A stretch of 64,000 nucleotides of DNA, taken from assembly GCF_030247195.1 (NCBI RefSeq), contig NC_080672.1:189810471-189874470 (forward strand), written 5' to 3'. Source of the DNA: Topomyia yanbarensis. Taxonomy: Eukaryota; Arthropoda; Insecta; Diptera; Culicidae. Under the pieces are notes generated by a model. The model was not told where the DNA came from. It saw only the letters and a list, made by a program, of their open reading frames with translations, and ran no database searches. Shown in pieces: positions 10,948 through 22,184 of the stretch (the first letter of the stretch is position 1; each line of letters begins with the position of its first letter). Made by a program: the position numbers and the translations under genes.

Positions 10948-13945
10948 TGGAGATGACCCAGATAAACCTGAATCACTGTGATACCGCACAGCAACTGTTG
11001 TGGCAGTCTACGACAGAAACTATGTGCGATGTCGCTTTGATCGCAGAGCCTTATCAAGTCCCCCCTAATAACGGTAATTGGGTGGCGGATAGATCAGGAA
11101 CCGCAGCGATACAAGTAATGGGAAGATTCCCTATCCAAGAAGTGGTAGAACGTTCCTATGAGGGTTTCGTGATAGCCAAAATCAACGGCATCTTCGTATG
11201 TAGCTGTTACGCTCCCCCAAGGTGGACAGTAGAGCAGTTCAGCCTAATGCTGGAGCAGTTAACCGAGCAGTTGATCGATCGGAAGCCGGTAGTCATTGGT
11301 GGTGACTTCAACGCCTGGGCTGTGGAATGGGGCAGTAGAGTAACCAACACAAGAGGGTGTATCCTGCAGGAAGCTCTAGCGAAGTTAGACGTACGATTGT
11401 GCAATGAAGGCTCTGTTAGTACATTTCGGAGAGACGGGAGGGAGTCCATCATAGACGTCACATTCTGTAGTCCCTCATTGACGGCAAACATGAATTGGAG
11501 AGTATGCGAAACGTATACGCATAGTGACCACCAGGAGATTCGCTACCGTATCGGCCAACGGAACCCCGCGGCAGTACAGAGAAGGGTGACCGGCGAACGA
11601 AAGTGGAAGACGAAAGCCTTCAACAAAGACCTCTTTGTTGAGGCACTTCGGCCGAACGGCGGGACCGAGAACGTGGATGCGGCTGACCTAACAAGAAGGA
11701 TTGTGGCGGCTTGTGACGCCACAATGCCGCGAAAACTGGAACCACGCAACAAACGGCGTCCAGCTTACTGGTGGAACGAGACGCTTAGTACGTTACGCGC
11801 TGCTTGTCTCAGAGCCAGAAGGCGGGCCCAAAGAGCAAGGTCGGAACCAGATAGAGAAGAGCATAAGGCATCGTTTCGGGAAGCTAGGGCCGCTCTAAAA
11901 CGGGAGATCAGACTTAGCAAGTCAGAGTGCCACAAGGACCTATGCCGAGAAGTAGACGCCAATCCCTGGGGTGACGCATACCGAGTCGTGATGGCGAAAA
12001 TGAAGGGTCCAACGACGCCAGTCGAAATGTGTCCGAGCAAGCTGAAGATAATCGTCGAGGGTCTTTTCCCGAAGCACGATCCAACTATATGGCCACCGTC
12101 ACCGCACGGCGAGGAAGAAGGAACAAACATGGATCGGCAAGTGACTAACGACGAGCTAGTAGAAGCATCGAAGCGCCTAAAACCAAAGAAAGCCCCTGGT
12201 CCGGATGGAATACCAAACGTGGTATTGAAAGCTGCGATCCTGGCATATCCGGACATGTTCAGGATAGTGATGCAGAAGTGCCTAAATGAAGGCAACTTCC
12301 CCGAAATGTGGAAGGTCCAGAAGCTGGTGTTGCTGCCGAAGCCAGGGAATCCACCTGGCGACCCGACCTCGTACAGACCCATATGCCTGCTGGATACACT
12401 CGGAAAACTCCTGGAAAGGATCATTCTTAACAGGTTGACGAAATTCACGGAAGGTGAGCGCGGACGATCCAAGATGCAGTTTGGTTTCCGCAAAGGAGCA
12501 TCGACAGTGGATGCAATTCGGATAGTGCTCGAGAGTGCCGAGAAGTCATCTAAACAGAAGCGAAGAGGAGATCGATACTGCGCTGTGGTCACGATAGATG
12601 TGAAGAACGCGTTCAACAGTGCCAGCTGGGAAGCCATCGCTGCAGCGCTGCATAGAATGAGGGTTCCCGACTATCTGTGCCGGATCCTGAAGAGCTACTT
12701 TCAGAGCAGAGTGCTACTGTACGAGACGAGCGAAGGACAGAAGTCATTGCGTGTCACAGCGGGCGTTCCTCAGGGCTCCATTCTCGGTCCAACCCTTTGG
12801 AACGGGATGTACGATGGGGTGTTAACGCTGCAGCTGCCTAGGAAAGTGAAAATCGTAGGTTTCGCGGACGACGTGTCACTAACGGTGATGGGTGAGACAC
12901 TTGAAGAAGTGGAGGTGTCGGTGACGGAGACAATAGACGCGATCGAGAGCTGGATGAACGGGGTTAAGCTGCAATAGCTCACCACAAGACGGAGGTGTTG
13001 TTGGTCAGTAACTGCAGATCGGTCCAACGGATGCAGATCGACGTCGGAGGGCACGTGATTGCATCGAAACGTGCATTGAAGCAATTGGGAGTTATAATCG
13101 ACGACCGGTTGAGCTTCAACAACCACGTTGATTACGCCTGTGAAAAGTCGGCGAAGGCAACGAACGCAATAGCGAGAATCATGCCAAACGTCGGCGGTCC
13201 GAGAAGCAGCACGAGACGTCTGCTATCTACTGTTTCGTCATCGATACTCCGATATGGGGTTCCTGCCTGGAGTGCTGCGCTGAAAACCAAGCGGAACCGT
13301 GAAAAGCTAAACAGGACATTCCGACTGATGGCCGTACGAGTCGCGAGTGCCTACAGAACAATATCGTCGGAGGCAGTATGCGTTATCGCCGGGATGATCC
13401 CCATCTGCATTACCCTGGCGGAGGACGTGGAATGCTATCAGCGGAGAAATGCACGTAACGCTAGGAGACAGGTTCGAGCGGACTCGTTGGCTAAATGGCA
13501 ACAGGAGTGGGACAACGCGGAGAAAGGAAGGTGGACCCACCGACTCATCCCAAATGTATCGGCCTGGGTACATAGGAAGCATGGAGAGGTGAACTTCCAT
13601 TTGACGCAGTTTTTGTCCGGGCACGGATGCTTCCGGAAGTACTTGCATCGGTTTGGACATGCTTCGTCACCCCTTTGCCCGGGTTGTGCGACCGTGCAGG
13701 AGACACCGGAACACGTGGTCTTCGAATGCCCTAGATTCGAAGAAGTTCGTAGGGGTATACCTGGTATGACAGCGGACAATATCGTCGAAGAGATGTGCCG
13801 TGACGAACATACCTGGGACGCTGTCAACAGAGTGGTCTCGAGCATACTCTCCGAGTTGCAGAGGAAGTGGCGTAGAGACCAACAAGAAACCGCAAATCGG
13901 GTTTCGAGAGAAATTCCGCCGCCGGGGAACTCTCCAACTGTGTAG
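10947..13945 (+). pseudogene. ORF2 (endonuclease-RT), copy A2, one-base frameshift
   Basis: Starts at the ATG in TGATG. The endonuclease, the RT and FADD are intact, but one A is missing from the AAA of CTGCAAATAG, giving an in-frame TAG at 12975-12977. The remaining third, with the thumb region and the C-terminal CX2CX8HX4C motif, resumes in the next frame (12995-13945). It would make a product truncated after the RT palm. Otherwise it is very close to A3, so the damage is probably recent. Confidence 0.92.
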
Positions 13946-14914
13946 ACTAGGTCCACCGCCGGGGACCAGTTGAGTAGTGCGTGATGTAGCACCGAGTTGG
14001 GTCGTCGGGGCGCATGGGAACCGGACGTCAAGCTTCACCGGAATCGCTGAACCGACCTCGACATCCTTCCGGGTAGCTCGTGAGTAGGCTATATCCACCG
14101 CCGGGGATTGGACCGAGTAGACCGCGTCGCAGAGCTAGCAGTGGGTCGTTGGGGCGCCGGTGAACCGGAAGTTACGCTCCAACCGGAATCGCCGGATAGA
14201 CCTCAGCACCTACTGTATGGCCCGTTGAGTAGGCTAGATCCACCGCCGGGGACTAGATCGAGTAGATCGGGCGAAACGGAACGAGAGGAAGCCAAAGAGC
14301 TCATGAAATTGTGGTGCTAAAACAAAAGAAGAATCGGTACCGGGGGAGCCTCCTTCGCCGGGGAACTCTCCGTCGGCGTAAGCTAGATCCACCGCCGGGG
14401 ACTAGACTGAGTAGACCGCGACGAAATACCACCAGTCGCAGGTCGTCGGGGCATCAGCGAACCGGACGCTCTGCTCCACCGGAATCGCCGAACTGACCTC
14501 GACATCTGGTTGGTTGGCTCGGTTTCGGGAGAACTTCTCTCGCCGGGGAATTCTCCGTCGGAGTAGGCTAGGTCCATCGTCGGGGACTAGACCGAGTAGT
14601 TCGCGAACAAGTCTGGTGCTCAAAGAGTAAACGGCGTTGAATGGTGCGAGAAGGGAGTTGCGGTGCTAACCGGCACAAGCGAGCCGCAGGGCTCGGTGAA
14701 TTAGACAGTCAGAAGTTTGCCGCTCAGACTGTACTCGTAGGGGAGGAGTACTAAGCCTCGACTCACAGCCAGCTTTCCGACTGCCATGCAGAGCTTGCCA
14801 GTCTGTGTGGATGGTAGAGAATTGGTGGTGTGTAGAGGAGTGGGGCTGTCACCCTACGGAAGAAACGAACTAGGAAGTAGTTGAATTAGAGTGCGTGCTA
14901 TGCACATAAAAACC

Positions 14915-14952
14915 CCTCCCCGAAGTAATGCCGTAAGGTAGTGCCGGGGAGG
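14915..14952 (+). promoter_or_regulatory. Conserved 3' UTR RNA hairpin with GTAA tetraloop (A2)
   Basis: CCTCCCCG (14915-14922) pairs perfectly with CGGGGAGG (14945-14952). The inner GCC-GTAA-GGT is a GNRA-capped stem, and AAGTAAT and AGTG form the internal loop. The same hairpin is in A1 (6112-6149), A3, A4 and A5. A6 has one substitution in the 5' strand. Confidence 0.65.
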
Positions 14953-15104
14953 AATCAGGTTCTGGGCAAGAGCAGTGGTTTTTAGCGGGTCGGGTGATGG
15001 CAGCCCAAACCCGTTCCCTGACAATGGGGTTTTTGTACATTTTTCCTCACTCAGGGTTTTTCTGAAAATTTTTTTACTGCTCTCAAAAAAAAAAAAAAAA
15101 AGAA

Positions 15105-15253
15105 CATACATACATACATACATACATACATACATACATACATACATACATACATACATACATACATACATACATACATACATACATACATACATACATA
15201 CATACATACATACATACATACATACATACATACATACATACATACATACATAC
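15105..15253. repeat. (CATA)n microsatellite, tract 4
   Basis: About 37 uninterrupted units between the A2 tail (A17 followed by GAA) and the A3 5' end. Confidence 0.98.
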
Positions 15254-15959
15254 TTGGGGGGCAGCAGGGACAGGAAGGACAGGAGTCTAGGGGCCTAACG
15301 AACCCCCCCCCCCCCACAGCCCTACTGCGAGTTGGGGAGTTTTGCTAGGATATGGTGGGGCTAAGATTGGGCTCTTCTGAACCTCTAAAAAATGCCATAA
15401 CTCCGAAAGCAGCTCCGACGAAGCGAGTCTGTGCCGCTTCTGCTAAGATCCTAAGATTCCAATAATCTAAGATCTGGGCAATAAAAGCACTCTAGCCCAA
15501 CCGGAGTGCCAACCGGCACATCAGGATCGACGCCAGTAACATCTTGATTATGGTATACTGGCCATGGCGAACGGCAACGGACAGGACACGGATGACGAAA
15601 AGGATGGCGACTTAGGGCTGACAGACGTGCTGTTCTACTCCCTGAGTAAGGAAGGATGACACCGACTTGAAATGGCGAGTGGGCTAACAGCATGGCTGCC
15701 TCCGTTCCAACAAAACCCTGGCAGGTCTCCGGGTACGTTCGAATCTCGCCATCATTTGGTTGGTGGTACTAGGTTCGGTTGAAGCATTCCCGATTTACGC
15801 CGATCCGGCTCTGAACACTACTCCCCATGAGAGATGGTGTCAACCCTTGCATGACCTCACTGCTGCTTTTCGGCAGCATAGATAATCATGGGATCACGAG
15901 AGGCGACTATGTGCAGCGAGTGGAGATAGCGGCCCGGAGTTGGGACCCAATAAAATAAA

Positions 15960-17366
15960 ATGGAGAAACAACAAGCAACCGATATAAATGGAGCAGGCAC
16001 GGCAAATCCGTTTGCCAGAGGTGGGTTGGTGAGGTCACCACCACCAATAGTAGCTGAAGTCACCCAGCAAGAGCAGGAGGAGGGGAAGCCGAAGCAACAG
16101 CAACAGCAGCAACAAAAACAGCCGGAGCAGAGCGGAAGGAGCTACACCCCACAAACGCCAAAGGTAGTGGTAGCGAGGCACTTGGTGGAGGAGCTCCACA
16201 AGTTCGTGGACATGAGAAACAATGTCCACAAAGACATTAAGGAGATGGTCATCAAAATCCGGAAGGCGCTACTGTCTGCCGTGAAAGAGTACGATACGGC
16301 AACGCAGAGGGCAGATTCAGCTGAGCGAGCATCCGCGTCGGCTAAGGCTACTATCCTCCTAGCCCCTCCGAAACAGGGTAAGGAGAGGCAGATTGGAGTG
16401 GAGAACACGCCAGTTCCCATAACTCCAAAGAGGACAAGATCCTCACCAGGAGAAGAAAGACCAGGCGGGTCAAAGAGGCAGACGCTCGAGGATGCTGTTG
16501 CTGCCGAAGAAAAGGACGCCACCTTACAGGGTGAAAGCTGGAGCACCGTTGTAGGTCGGAAGGAGAAACGCGGGAAACAGCAAAAAAAGAAGGAGGAGCG
16601 AAAAGGGGAGCAGAAGAGGAAATCAGAACCCTCGGCTCGTCAGAAGGCGCCTAAGGGAGAAGCCGTGCTCGTCAAAGCAAATGACGAGACTACGTACGCA
16701 GCACTGCTCAAAAAGGTCAGAGAGGACCCGGAGCTGAAAGATTTGGGGGAAAACGTGTTAAGAGTCAGGCGTACCCAAAAAAATGAGATGCTCCTCGAGC
16801 TTAAGAAGAATACTACGACTAGTAGCTCTGCCTTGCAGGAGACTATAACTAAATCAATGGGCGGAAAGGCAGAAGTTAAAGCCTTAAGCCCGGAGATGGT
16901 AATCGTGTGCAAAGACCTCGACGAAATAACGACGGAAGACGAGCTGAGAGGTGCTATGAAGCAGCAGTGCAAACTGGGCGAGGTGCACATGACGATCCGG
17001 TTAAGGAAGGGATACGGAGGAACGCAGATAGCGATGATACGTTTACCGGTAACCGCTGCAGACAAGGCACTGGAGGTAGGTAAGGTTACAGTTGGATGGT
17101 CGAGATGCCTACTGAGAGCCGCCCCACGAGTAAACAAACAAGCAGAGAAATGCTTCAAATGTTTAGGCTTTGGACATTTAGCAGGGGCTTGCAAAGGCCC
17201 GGACAGATCCGGGATGTGCTGGAAATGCGGAGAGACGGGCCATCTTGCGAGAGACTGCACGCAGAGGCCGAAGTGCTTGCTTTGCCCCCCAGCGGAAGGG
17301 AACGACCATCAGACGGGTGGCTTTAAATGCCCAGCGTACAAGAAGGCGACTGCAGGCCAACGGTGA
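15960..17366 (+). CDS. ORF1 (Gag-like zinc-knuckle protein), copy A3, intact
   Basis: 468 aa. Q-rich run at about residues 44-55, charged/helical region about 70-125, basic KKKEERK-type region about 210-230, and three Cys/His knuckles from about residue 398 (CFKC) to about 455. R1-clade ORF1 proteins bind element RNA and form the RNP delivered to the target DNA. The start is the first ATG, preceded by AATAAAATAAA, and is the same in A2, A4, A5 and A6. The stop overlaps the ORF2 start (TGATG). Compared with A2 it has RSY for MSY after the Q-rich run and CPPAEG for CTPAEG in the third knuckle; both are conservative polymorphisms. Confidence 0.95.
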   Translation: MEKQQATDINGAGTANPFARGGLVRSPPPIVAEVTQQEQEEGKPKQQQQQQQKQPEQSGRSYTPQTPKVVVARHLVEELHKFVDMRNNVHKDIKEMVIKIRKALLSAVKEYDTATQRADSAERASASAKATILLAPPKQGKERQIGVENTPVPITPKRTRSSPGEERPGGSKRQTLEDAVAAEEKDATLQGESWSTVVGRKEKRGKQQKKKEERKGEQKRKSEPSARQKAPKGEAVLVKANDETTYAALLKKVREDPELKDLGENVLRVRRTQKNEMLLELKKNTTTSSSALQETITKSMGGKAEVKALSPEMVIVCKDLDEITTEDELRGAMKQQCKLGEVHMTIRLRKGYGGTQIAMIRLPVTAADKALEVGKVTVGWSRCLLRAAPRVNKQAEKCFKCLGFGHLAGACKGPDRSGMCWKCGETGHLARDCTQRPKCLLCPPAEGNDHQTGGFKCPAYKKATAGQR

Positions 17367-20365
17367 TGGAGATGACCCAGATAAACCTGAATCACTGTGA
17401 TACCGCACAGCAACTGTTGTGGCAGTCTACGACAGAAACTATGTGCGATGTCGCTTTGATCGCAGAGCCTTATCAAGTCCCCCCTAATAACGGTAACTGG
17501 GTGGCGGATAGATCAGGAACCGCAGCGATACAAGTAATGGGAAGATTCCCTATCCAAGAAGTGGTAGAACGTTCCTATGAGGGTTTCGTGATAGCCAAAA
17601 TCAACGGCATCTTCGTATGTAGCTGTTACGCTCCCCCAAGGTGGACAGTAGAGCAGTTCAGCCTAATGCTGGAGCAGTTAACCGAGCAGTTGATCGATCG
17701 GAAGCCGGTAGTCATTGGTGGTGACTTCAACGCCTGGGCTGTGGAATGGGGCAGTAGAGTAACCAACACAAGAGGGTGTATCCTGCAGGAAGCTCTAGCG
17801 AAGTTAGACGTACGATTGTGCAATGAAGGCTCTGTTAGTACATTTCGGAGAGACGGGAGGGAGTCCATCATAGACGTCACATTCTGTAGTCCCTCATTGA
17901 CGGCGAACATGAATTGGAGAGTATGCGAAACGTATACGCATAGTGACCACCAGGAGATTCGCTACCGTATCGGCCAACGGAACCCCGCGGCAGTACAGAG
18001 AAGGGTGACCGGCGAACGAAAGTGGAAGACGAAAGCCTTCAACAAAGACCTCTTTGTTGAGGCACTTCGGCCGAACGGCGGGACCGAGAACGTGGATGCG
18101 GCTGACCTAACAAGAAGGATTGTGGCGGCTTGTGACGCCACAATGCCGCGAAAACTGGAACCACGCAACAAACGGCGTCCAGCTTACTGGTGGAACGAGA
18201 CGCTTAGTACGTTACGCGCTGCTTGTCTCAGAGCCAGAAGGCGGGCCCAAAGAGCAAGGTCGGAACCAGATAGAGAAGAGCATAAGGCATCGTTTCGGGA
18301 AGCTAGGGCCGCTCTAAAACGGGAGATCAGACTTAGCAAGTCAGAGTGCCACAAGGAGCTATGCCGAGAAGTAGACGCCAATCCCTGGGGTGACGCATAC
18401 CGAGTCGTGATGGCGAAAATGAAGGGTCCAACGACGCCAGTCGAAATGTGTCCGAGCAAGCTGAAGATAATCGTCGAGGGTCTTTTCCCGAAGCACGATC
18501 CAACTATATGGCCACCGTCACCGCACGGCGAGGAAGAAGGAACAAACATGGATCGGCAAGTGACTAACGACGAGCTAGTAGAAGCATCGAAGCGCCTAAA
18601 ACCAAAGAAAGCCCCTGGTCCGGATGGAATACCAAACGTGGTACTGAAAGCTGCGATCCTGGCATATCCGGACATGTTCAGGATAGTGATGCAGAAGTGC
18701 CTAAATGAAGGCAACTTCCCCGAAATGTGGAAGGTCCAGAAGCTGGTGTTGCTGCCGAAGCCAGGGAAGCCACCTGGCGACCCGACCTCGTACAGACCCA
18801 TATGCCTGCTGGATACACTCGGAAAACTCCTGGAAAGGATCATTCTTAACAGGTTGACGAAATTCACGGAAGGTGAGCGCGGACTGTCCAAGATGCAGTT
18901 TGGTTTCCGCAAAGGAGCATCGACAGTGGATGCAATTCGGATAGTGCTCGAGAGTGCCGAGAAGTCATCTAAACAGAAGCGAAGAGGAGATCGATACTGC
19001 GCTGTGGTCACGATAGATGTGAAGAACGCGTTCAACAGTGCCAGCTGGGAAGCCATCGCTGCAGCGCTGCATAGAATGAGGGTTCCCGACTATCTGTGCC
19101 AGATCCTGAAGAGCTACTTTCAGAGCAGAGTGCTACTGTACGAGACGAGCGAAGGACAGAAGTCATTGCGTGTCACAGCGGGCGTTCCTCAGGGCTCCAT
19201 TCTCGGTCCAACCCTTTGGAACGGGATGTACGATGGGGTGTTAACGCTGCAGCTGCCTAGGAAAGTGAAAATCGTAGGTTTCGCGGACGACGTGTCACTA
19301 ACGGTGATGGGTGAGACACTTGAAGAAGTGGAGGTGTCGGTGACGGAGACAATAGACGCGATCGAGAGCTGGATGAACGGGGTTAAGCTGCAAATAGCTC
19401 GCCACAAGACGGAGGTGTTGTTGGTCAGTAACTGCAGATCGGTCCAACGGATGCAGATCGACGTCGGAGGGCACGTGATTGCATCGAAACGTGCATTGAA
19501 GCAATTGGGAGTTATAATCGACGACCGGTTGAGCTTCAACAACCACGTTGATTACGCCTGTGGAAAGTCGGCGAAGGCAACGAACGCAATAGCGAGAATC
19601 ATGCCAAACGTCGGCGATCCGAGAAGCAGCACGAGACGTCTGCTATCTACTGTTTCGTCATCGATACTCCGATATGGGGTTCCTGCCTGGAGTGCTGCGC
19701 TGAAAACCAAGCGGAACCGTGAAAAGCTAAACAGGACATTCCGACTGATGGCCGTACGAGTCGCGAGTGCCTACAGAACAATATCGTCGGAGGCAGTATG
19801 CGTTATCGCCGGGATGATCCCCATCTGCATTACCCTGGCGGAGGACGTGGAATGCTATCAGCGGAGAAATGCACGTAACGCTAGGAGACAGGTTCGAGCG
19901 GACTCGTTGGCTAAATGGCAACAGGAGTGGGACAACGCGGAGAAAGGAAGGTGGACCCACCGACTCATCCCAAATGTATCGGCCTGGGTACATAGGAAGC
20001 ATGGAGAGGTGAAATTCCATTTGACGCAGTTTTTGTCCGGGCACGGATGCTTCCGGAAGTACTTGCATCGGTTTGGACATGCTTCGTCACCCCTTTGCCC
20101 GGGTTGTGCGACCGTGCAGGAGACACCGGAACACGTGGTCTTCGAATGCCCTAGATTCGAAGAAGTTCGTAGGGGTATACCTGGTATGACAGCGGACAAT
20201 ATCGTCGAAGAGATGTGCCGTGACGAACATACCTGGGACGCTGTCAACAGAGTGGTCTCGAGCATACTCTCCGAGTTGCAGAGGAAGTGGCGTAGAGACC
20301 AACAAGAAACCGCAAATCGGGTTTCGAGAGAAATTCCGCCGCCGGGGAACTCTCCAACTGTGTAG
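17366..20365 (+). CDS. ORF2 (APE endonuclease - reverse transcriptase - CCHC), copy A3, intact
   Basis: 999 aa from the ATG in TGATG; an in-frame ATG 39 nt upstream (17327) lies inside ORF1. The protein carries out target-primed reverse transcription. Endonuclease (about 1-210): conserved N near residue 7, E33, GGDFNAW with D120 and N122, IIDVTF (D170) and SDHQE (193-197). RT (about 425-720): KAPGPDG, LPKPGKPPGDPTSYRPI, QFGFRKGAST, TIDVKNAFNS, GVPQGSILGP and FADD near 639-642. The C-terminal CX2CX8HX4C motif is at about 911-928. All catalytic residues are present. No RNase H domain, as expected for R1. The last dozen residues are encoded by the first unit of the 3' UTR repeat. Confidence 0.96.
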   Translation: MEMTQINLNHCDTAQQLLWQSTTETMCDVALIAEPYQVPPNNGNWVADRSGTAAIQVMGRFPIQEVVERSYEGFVIAKINGIFVCSCYAPPRWTVEQFSLMLEQLTEQLIDRKPVVIGGDFNAWAVEWGSRVTNTRGCILQEALAKLDVRLCNEGSVSTFRRDGRESIIDVTFCSPSLTANMNWRVCETYTHSDHQEIRYRIGQRNPAAVQRRVTGERKWKTKAFNKDLFVEALRPNGGTENVDAADLTRRIVAACDATMPRKLEPRNKRRPAYWWNETLSTLRAACLRARRRAQRARSEPDREEHKASFREARAALKREIRLSKSECHKELCREVDANPWGDAYRVVMAKMKGPTTPVEMCPSKLKIIVEGLFPKHDPTIWPPSPHGEEEGTNMDRQVTNDELVEASKRLKPKKAPGPDGIPNVVLKAAILAYPDMFRIVMQKCLNEGNFPEMWKVQKLVLLPKPGKPPGDPTSYRPICLLDTLGKLLERIILNRLTKFTEGERGLSKMQFGFRKGASTVDAIRIVLESAEKSSKQKRRGDRYCAVVTIDVKNAFNSASWEAIAAALHRMRVPDYLCQILKSYFQSRVLLYETSEGQKSLRVTAGVPQGSILGPTLWNGMYDGVLTLQLPRKVKIVGFADDVSLTVMGETLEEVEVSVTETIDAIESWMNGVKLQIARHKTEVLLVSNCRSVQRMQIDVGGHVIASKRALKQLGVIIDDRLSFNNHVDYACGKSAKATNAIARIMPNVGDPRSSTRRLLSTVSSSILRYGVPAWSAALKTKRNREKLNRTFRLMAVRVASAYRTISSEAVCVIAGMIPICITLAEDVECYQRRNARNARRQVRADSLAKWQQEWDNAEKGRWTHRLIPNVSAWVHRKHGEVKFHLTQFLSGHGCFRKYLHRFGHASSPLCPGCATVQETPEHVVFECPRFEEVRRGIPGMTADNIVEEMCRDEHTWDAVNRVVSSILSELQRKWRRDQQETANRVSREIPPPGNSPTV

Positions 20366-21040
20366 ACTAGGTCCACCGCCGGGGACCAGTTGAGTAGTGC
20401 GTGATGTAGCACCGAGTTGGGTCGTCGGGGCGCCTGGGAACCGGACGTCAAGCTTCACCGGAATCGCTGAACCGACCTCGACATCCTTCCGGGTAGCTCG
20501 TGAGTAGGCTATATCCACCGCCGGGGATTGGACCGAGTAGACCGCGTCGCAGAGCTAGCAGTGGGTCGTTGGGGCGCCGGTGAACCGGAAGTTACGCTCC
20601 AACCGGAATCGCCGGATAGACCTCAGCACCTACTGTATGGCCCGTTGAGTAGGCTAGATCCACCGCCGGGGACTAGATCGAGTAGATCGGGCGAAACGGA
20701 ACGAGAGGAAGCCAAAGAGCTCATGAAATTGTGGTGCTAAAACAAAAGAAGAATCGGTACCGGGGGAGCCTCCTTCGCCGGGGAACTCTCCGTCGGCGTA
20801 AGCTAGATCCACCGCCGGGGACTAGACTGAGTAGACCGCGACGAAATACCACCAGTCGCAGGTCGTCGGGGCACCAGCGAACCGGACGCTCTGCTCCACC
20901 GGAATCGCCGAACTGACCTCGACATCTGGTTGGTTGGCTCGGTTTCGGGAGAACTTCTCTCGCCGGGGAATTCTCCGTCGGAGTAGGCTAGGTCCATCGT
21001 CGGGGACTAGACCGAGTAGTTCGCGAACAAGTCTGGTGCT
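20330..21040 (+). repeat. Degenerate tandem repeats in family A 3' UTR (A3)
   Basis: Five imperfect units at a spacing of about 140-190 bp, each containing variants of TAGATCCACCGCCGGGGACT followed by AGA-GAGTAG, interleaved with CCGGAATCGCCGAACTGACC-like blocks. The first unit overlaps the end of ORF2. The same array is in A2, A4 and A5; A1 retains most of it, and A6 has an additional unit of about 150 bp (52830-52985). Confidence 0.85.
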
Positions 21041-21334
21041 CAAAGAGTAAACGGCGTTGAATGGTGCGAGAAGGGAGTTGCGGTGCTAACCGGCACAAGC
21101 GAGCCGCAGGGCTCAGTGAATTAGACAGTCAGAAGTTTGCCGCTCAGACTGTACTCGTAGGGGAGGAGTACTAAGCCTCGACTCACAGCCAGCTTTCCGA
21201 CTGCCATGCAGAGCTTGCCAGTCTGTGTGGATGGTAGAGAATTGGTGGTGTGTAGAGGAGTGGGGCTGTAACCCTACGGAAGAAACGAACTAGGAAGTAG
21301 TTGAATTAGAGTGCGTGCTATGCACATAAAAACC

Positions 21335-21372
21335 CCTCCCCGAAGTAATGCCGTAAGGTAGTGCCGGGGAGG
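21335..21372 (+). promoter_or_regulatory. Conserved 3' UTR RNA hairpin with GTAA tetraloop (A3)
   Basis: Same perfect 8-bp outer stem (21335-21342 with 21365-21372) and inner GNRA-capped stem as in A2. It lies about 135 bp upstream of the poly(A) tail of the intact copy. Confidence 0.65.
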
Positions 21373-21504
21373 AATCAGGTTCTGGGCAAGAGCAGTGGTT
21401 TTTAGCGGGTCGGGTGATGGCAGCCCAAACCCGTTCCCTGACAATGGGGTTTTTGTACATTTTTCCTCACTCAGGGTTTTTCTGAAAATTTTTTTTACTG
21501 CTCT

Positions 21505-21535
<31 letters not shown>

Positions 21536-21536
<1 letters not shown>

Positions 21537-22184
21537 ATACATACATACATACATACATACATACATACATACATACATACATACATACATACATACATAC
21601 ATACATACATACATACATACATACATACATACATACATACATACATACATACATACATACATACATACATACATACATACATACATACATACATACATAC
21701 ATACATACATACATACATACATACATACATACATACATACATACATACATACATACATACATACATACATACATACATACATACATACATACATACATAC
21801 ATACATACATACATACATACATACATACATACATACATACATACATACATACATACATACATACATACATACATACATACATACATACATACATACATAC
21901 ATACATACATACATACATACATACATACATACATACATACATACATACATACATACATACATACATACATACATACATACATACATACATACATACATAC
22001 ATACATACATACATACATACATACATACATACATACATACATACATACATACATACATACATACATACATACATACATACATACATACATACATACATAC
22101 ATACATACATACATACATACATACATACATACATACATACATACATACATACATACATACATACATACATACATACATACATAC
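21536..22184. repeat. (CATA)n microsatellite, tract 5, about 162 perfect units
   Basis: 649 bp of uninterrupted CATA repeats joining the poly(A) of A3 to the 5' end of A4. No substitution or indel is visible along the whole tract, unlike tracts 2 and 3. Confidence 0.98.

Larger units (their letters stand above)
8839..15101 (+). mobile_element. R1-clade (Waldo-like) retrotransposon, family A copy A2, full length
   Basis: Starts immediately after (CATA)n at the same GGGGGCAGCAGGG sequence as A3 and A4, so this is the true 5' end. The 5' UTR is about 700 bp and contains a C-run (near 8887-8897). ORF1, ORF2, the repeat-rich 3' UTR and a 17-A tail follow, then (CATA)n. The only evident coding damage is a one-base deletion in ORF2. 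Confidence 0.96.
15254..21535 (+). mobile_element. R1-clade (Waldo-like) retrotransposon, family A copy A3, full length and intact
   Basis: The 6.3-kb reference copy: 5' UTR (about 15254-15959, with a C-run near 15303-15315), intact ORF1, intact ORF2, a repeat-rich 3' UTR, the hairpin, and a 30-A tail (21506-21535), then (CATA)n. Both ORFs are open and all expected catalytic motifs are present. The tail is the longest A-run in the array. Because the target is a microsatellite, a target site duplication cannot be delimited. Confidence 0.97.

Noticed and set aside
16142..17260. Long antisense open frames within family A ORF1 and ORF2 (for example 134, 215 and 290 aa), present in every copy
   Set aside because: They are shadows of the real frames, are conserved only because the sense strand is, and show no recognisable domain.
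15254..21535. Telomere-specific (TRAS/SART) or 28S rDNA-specific (R1) element
   Set aside because: The flanks are (CATA)n, not TTAGG repeats or rDNA.
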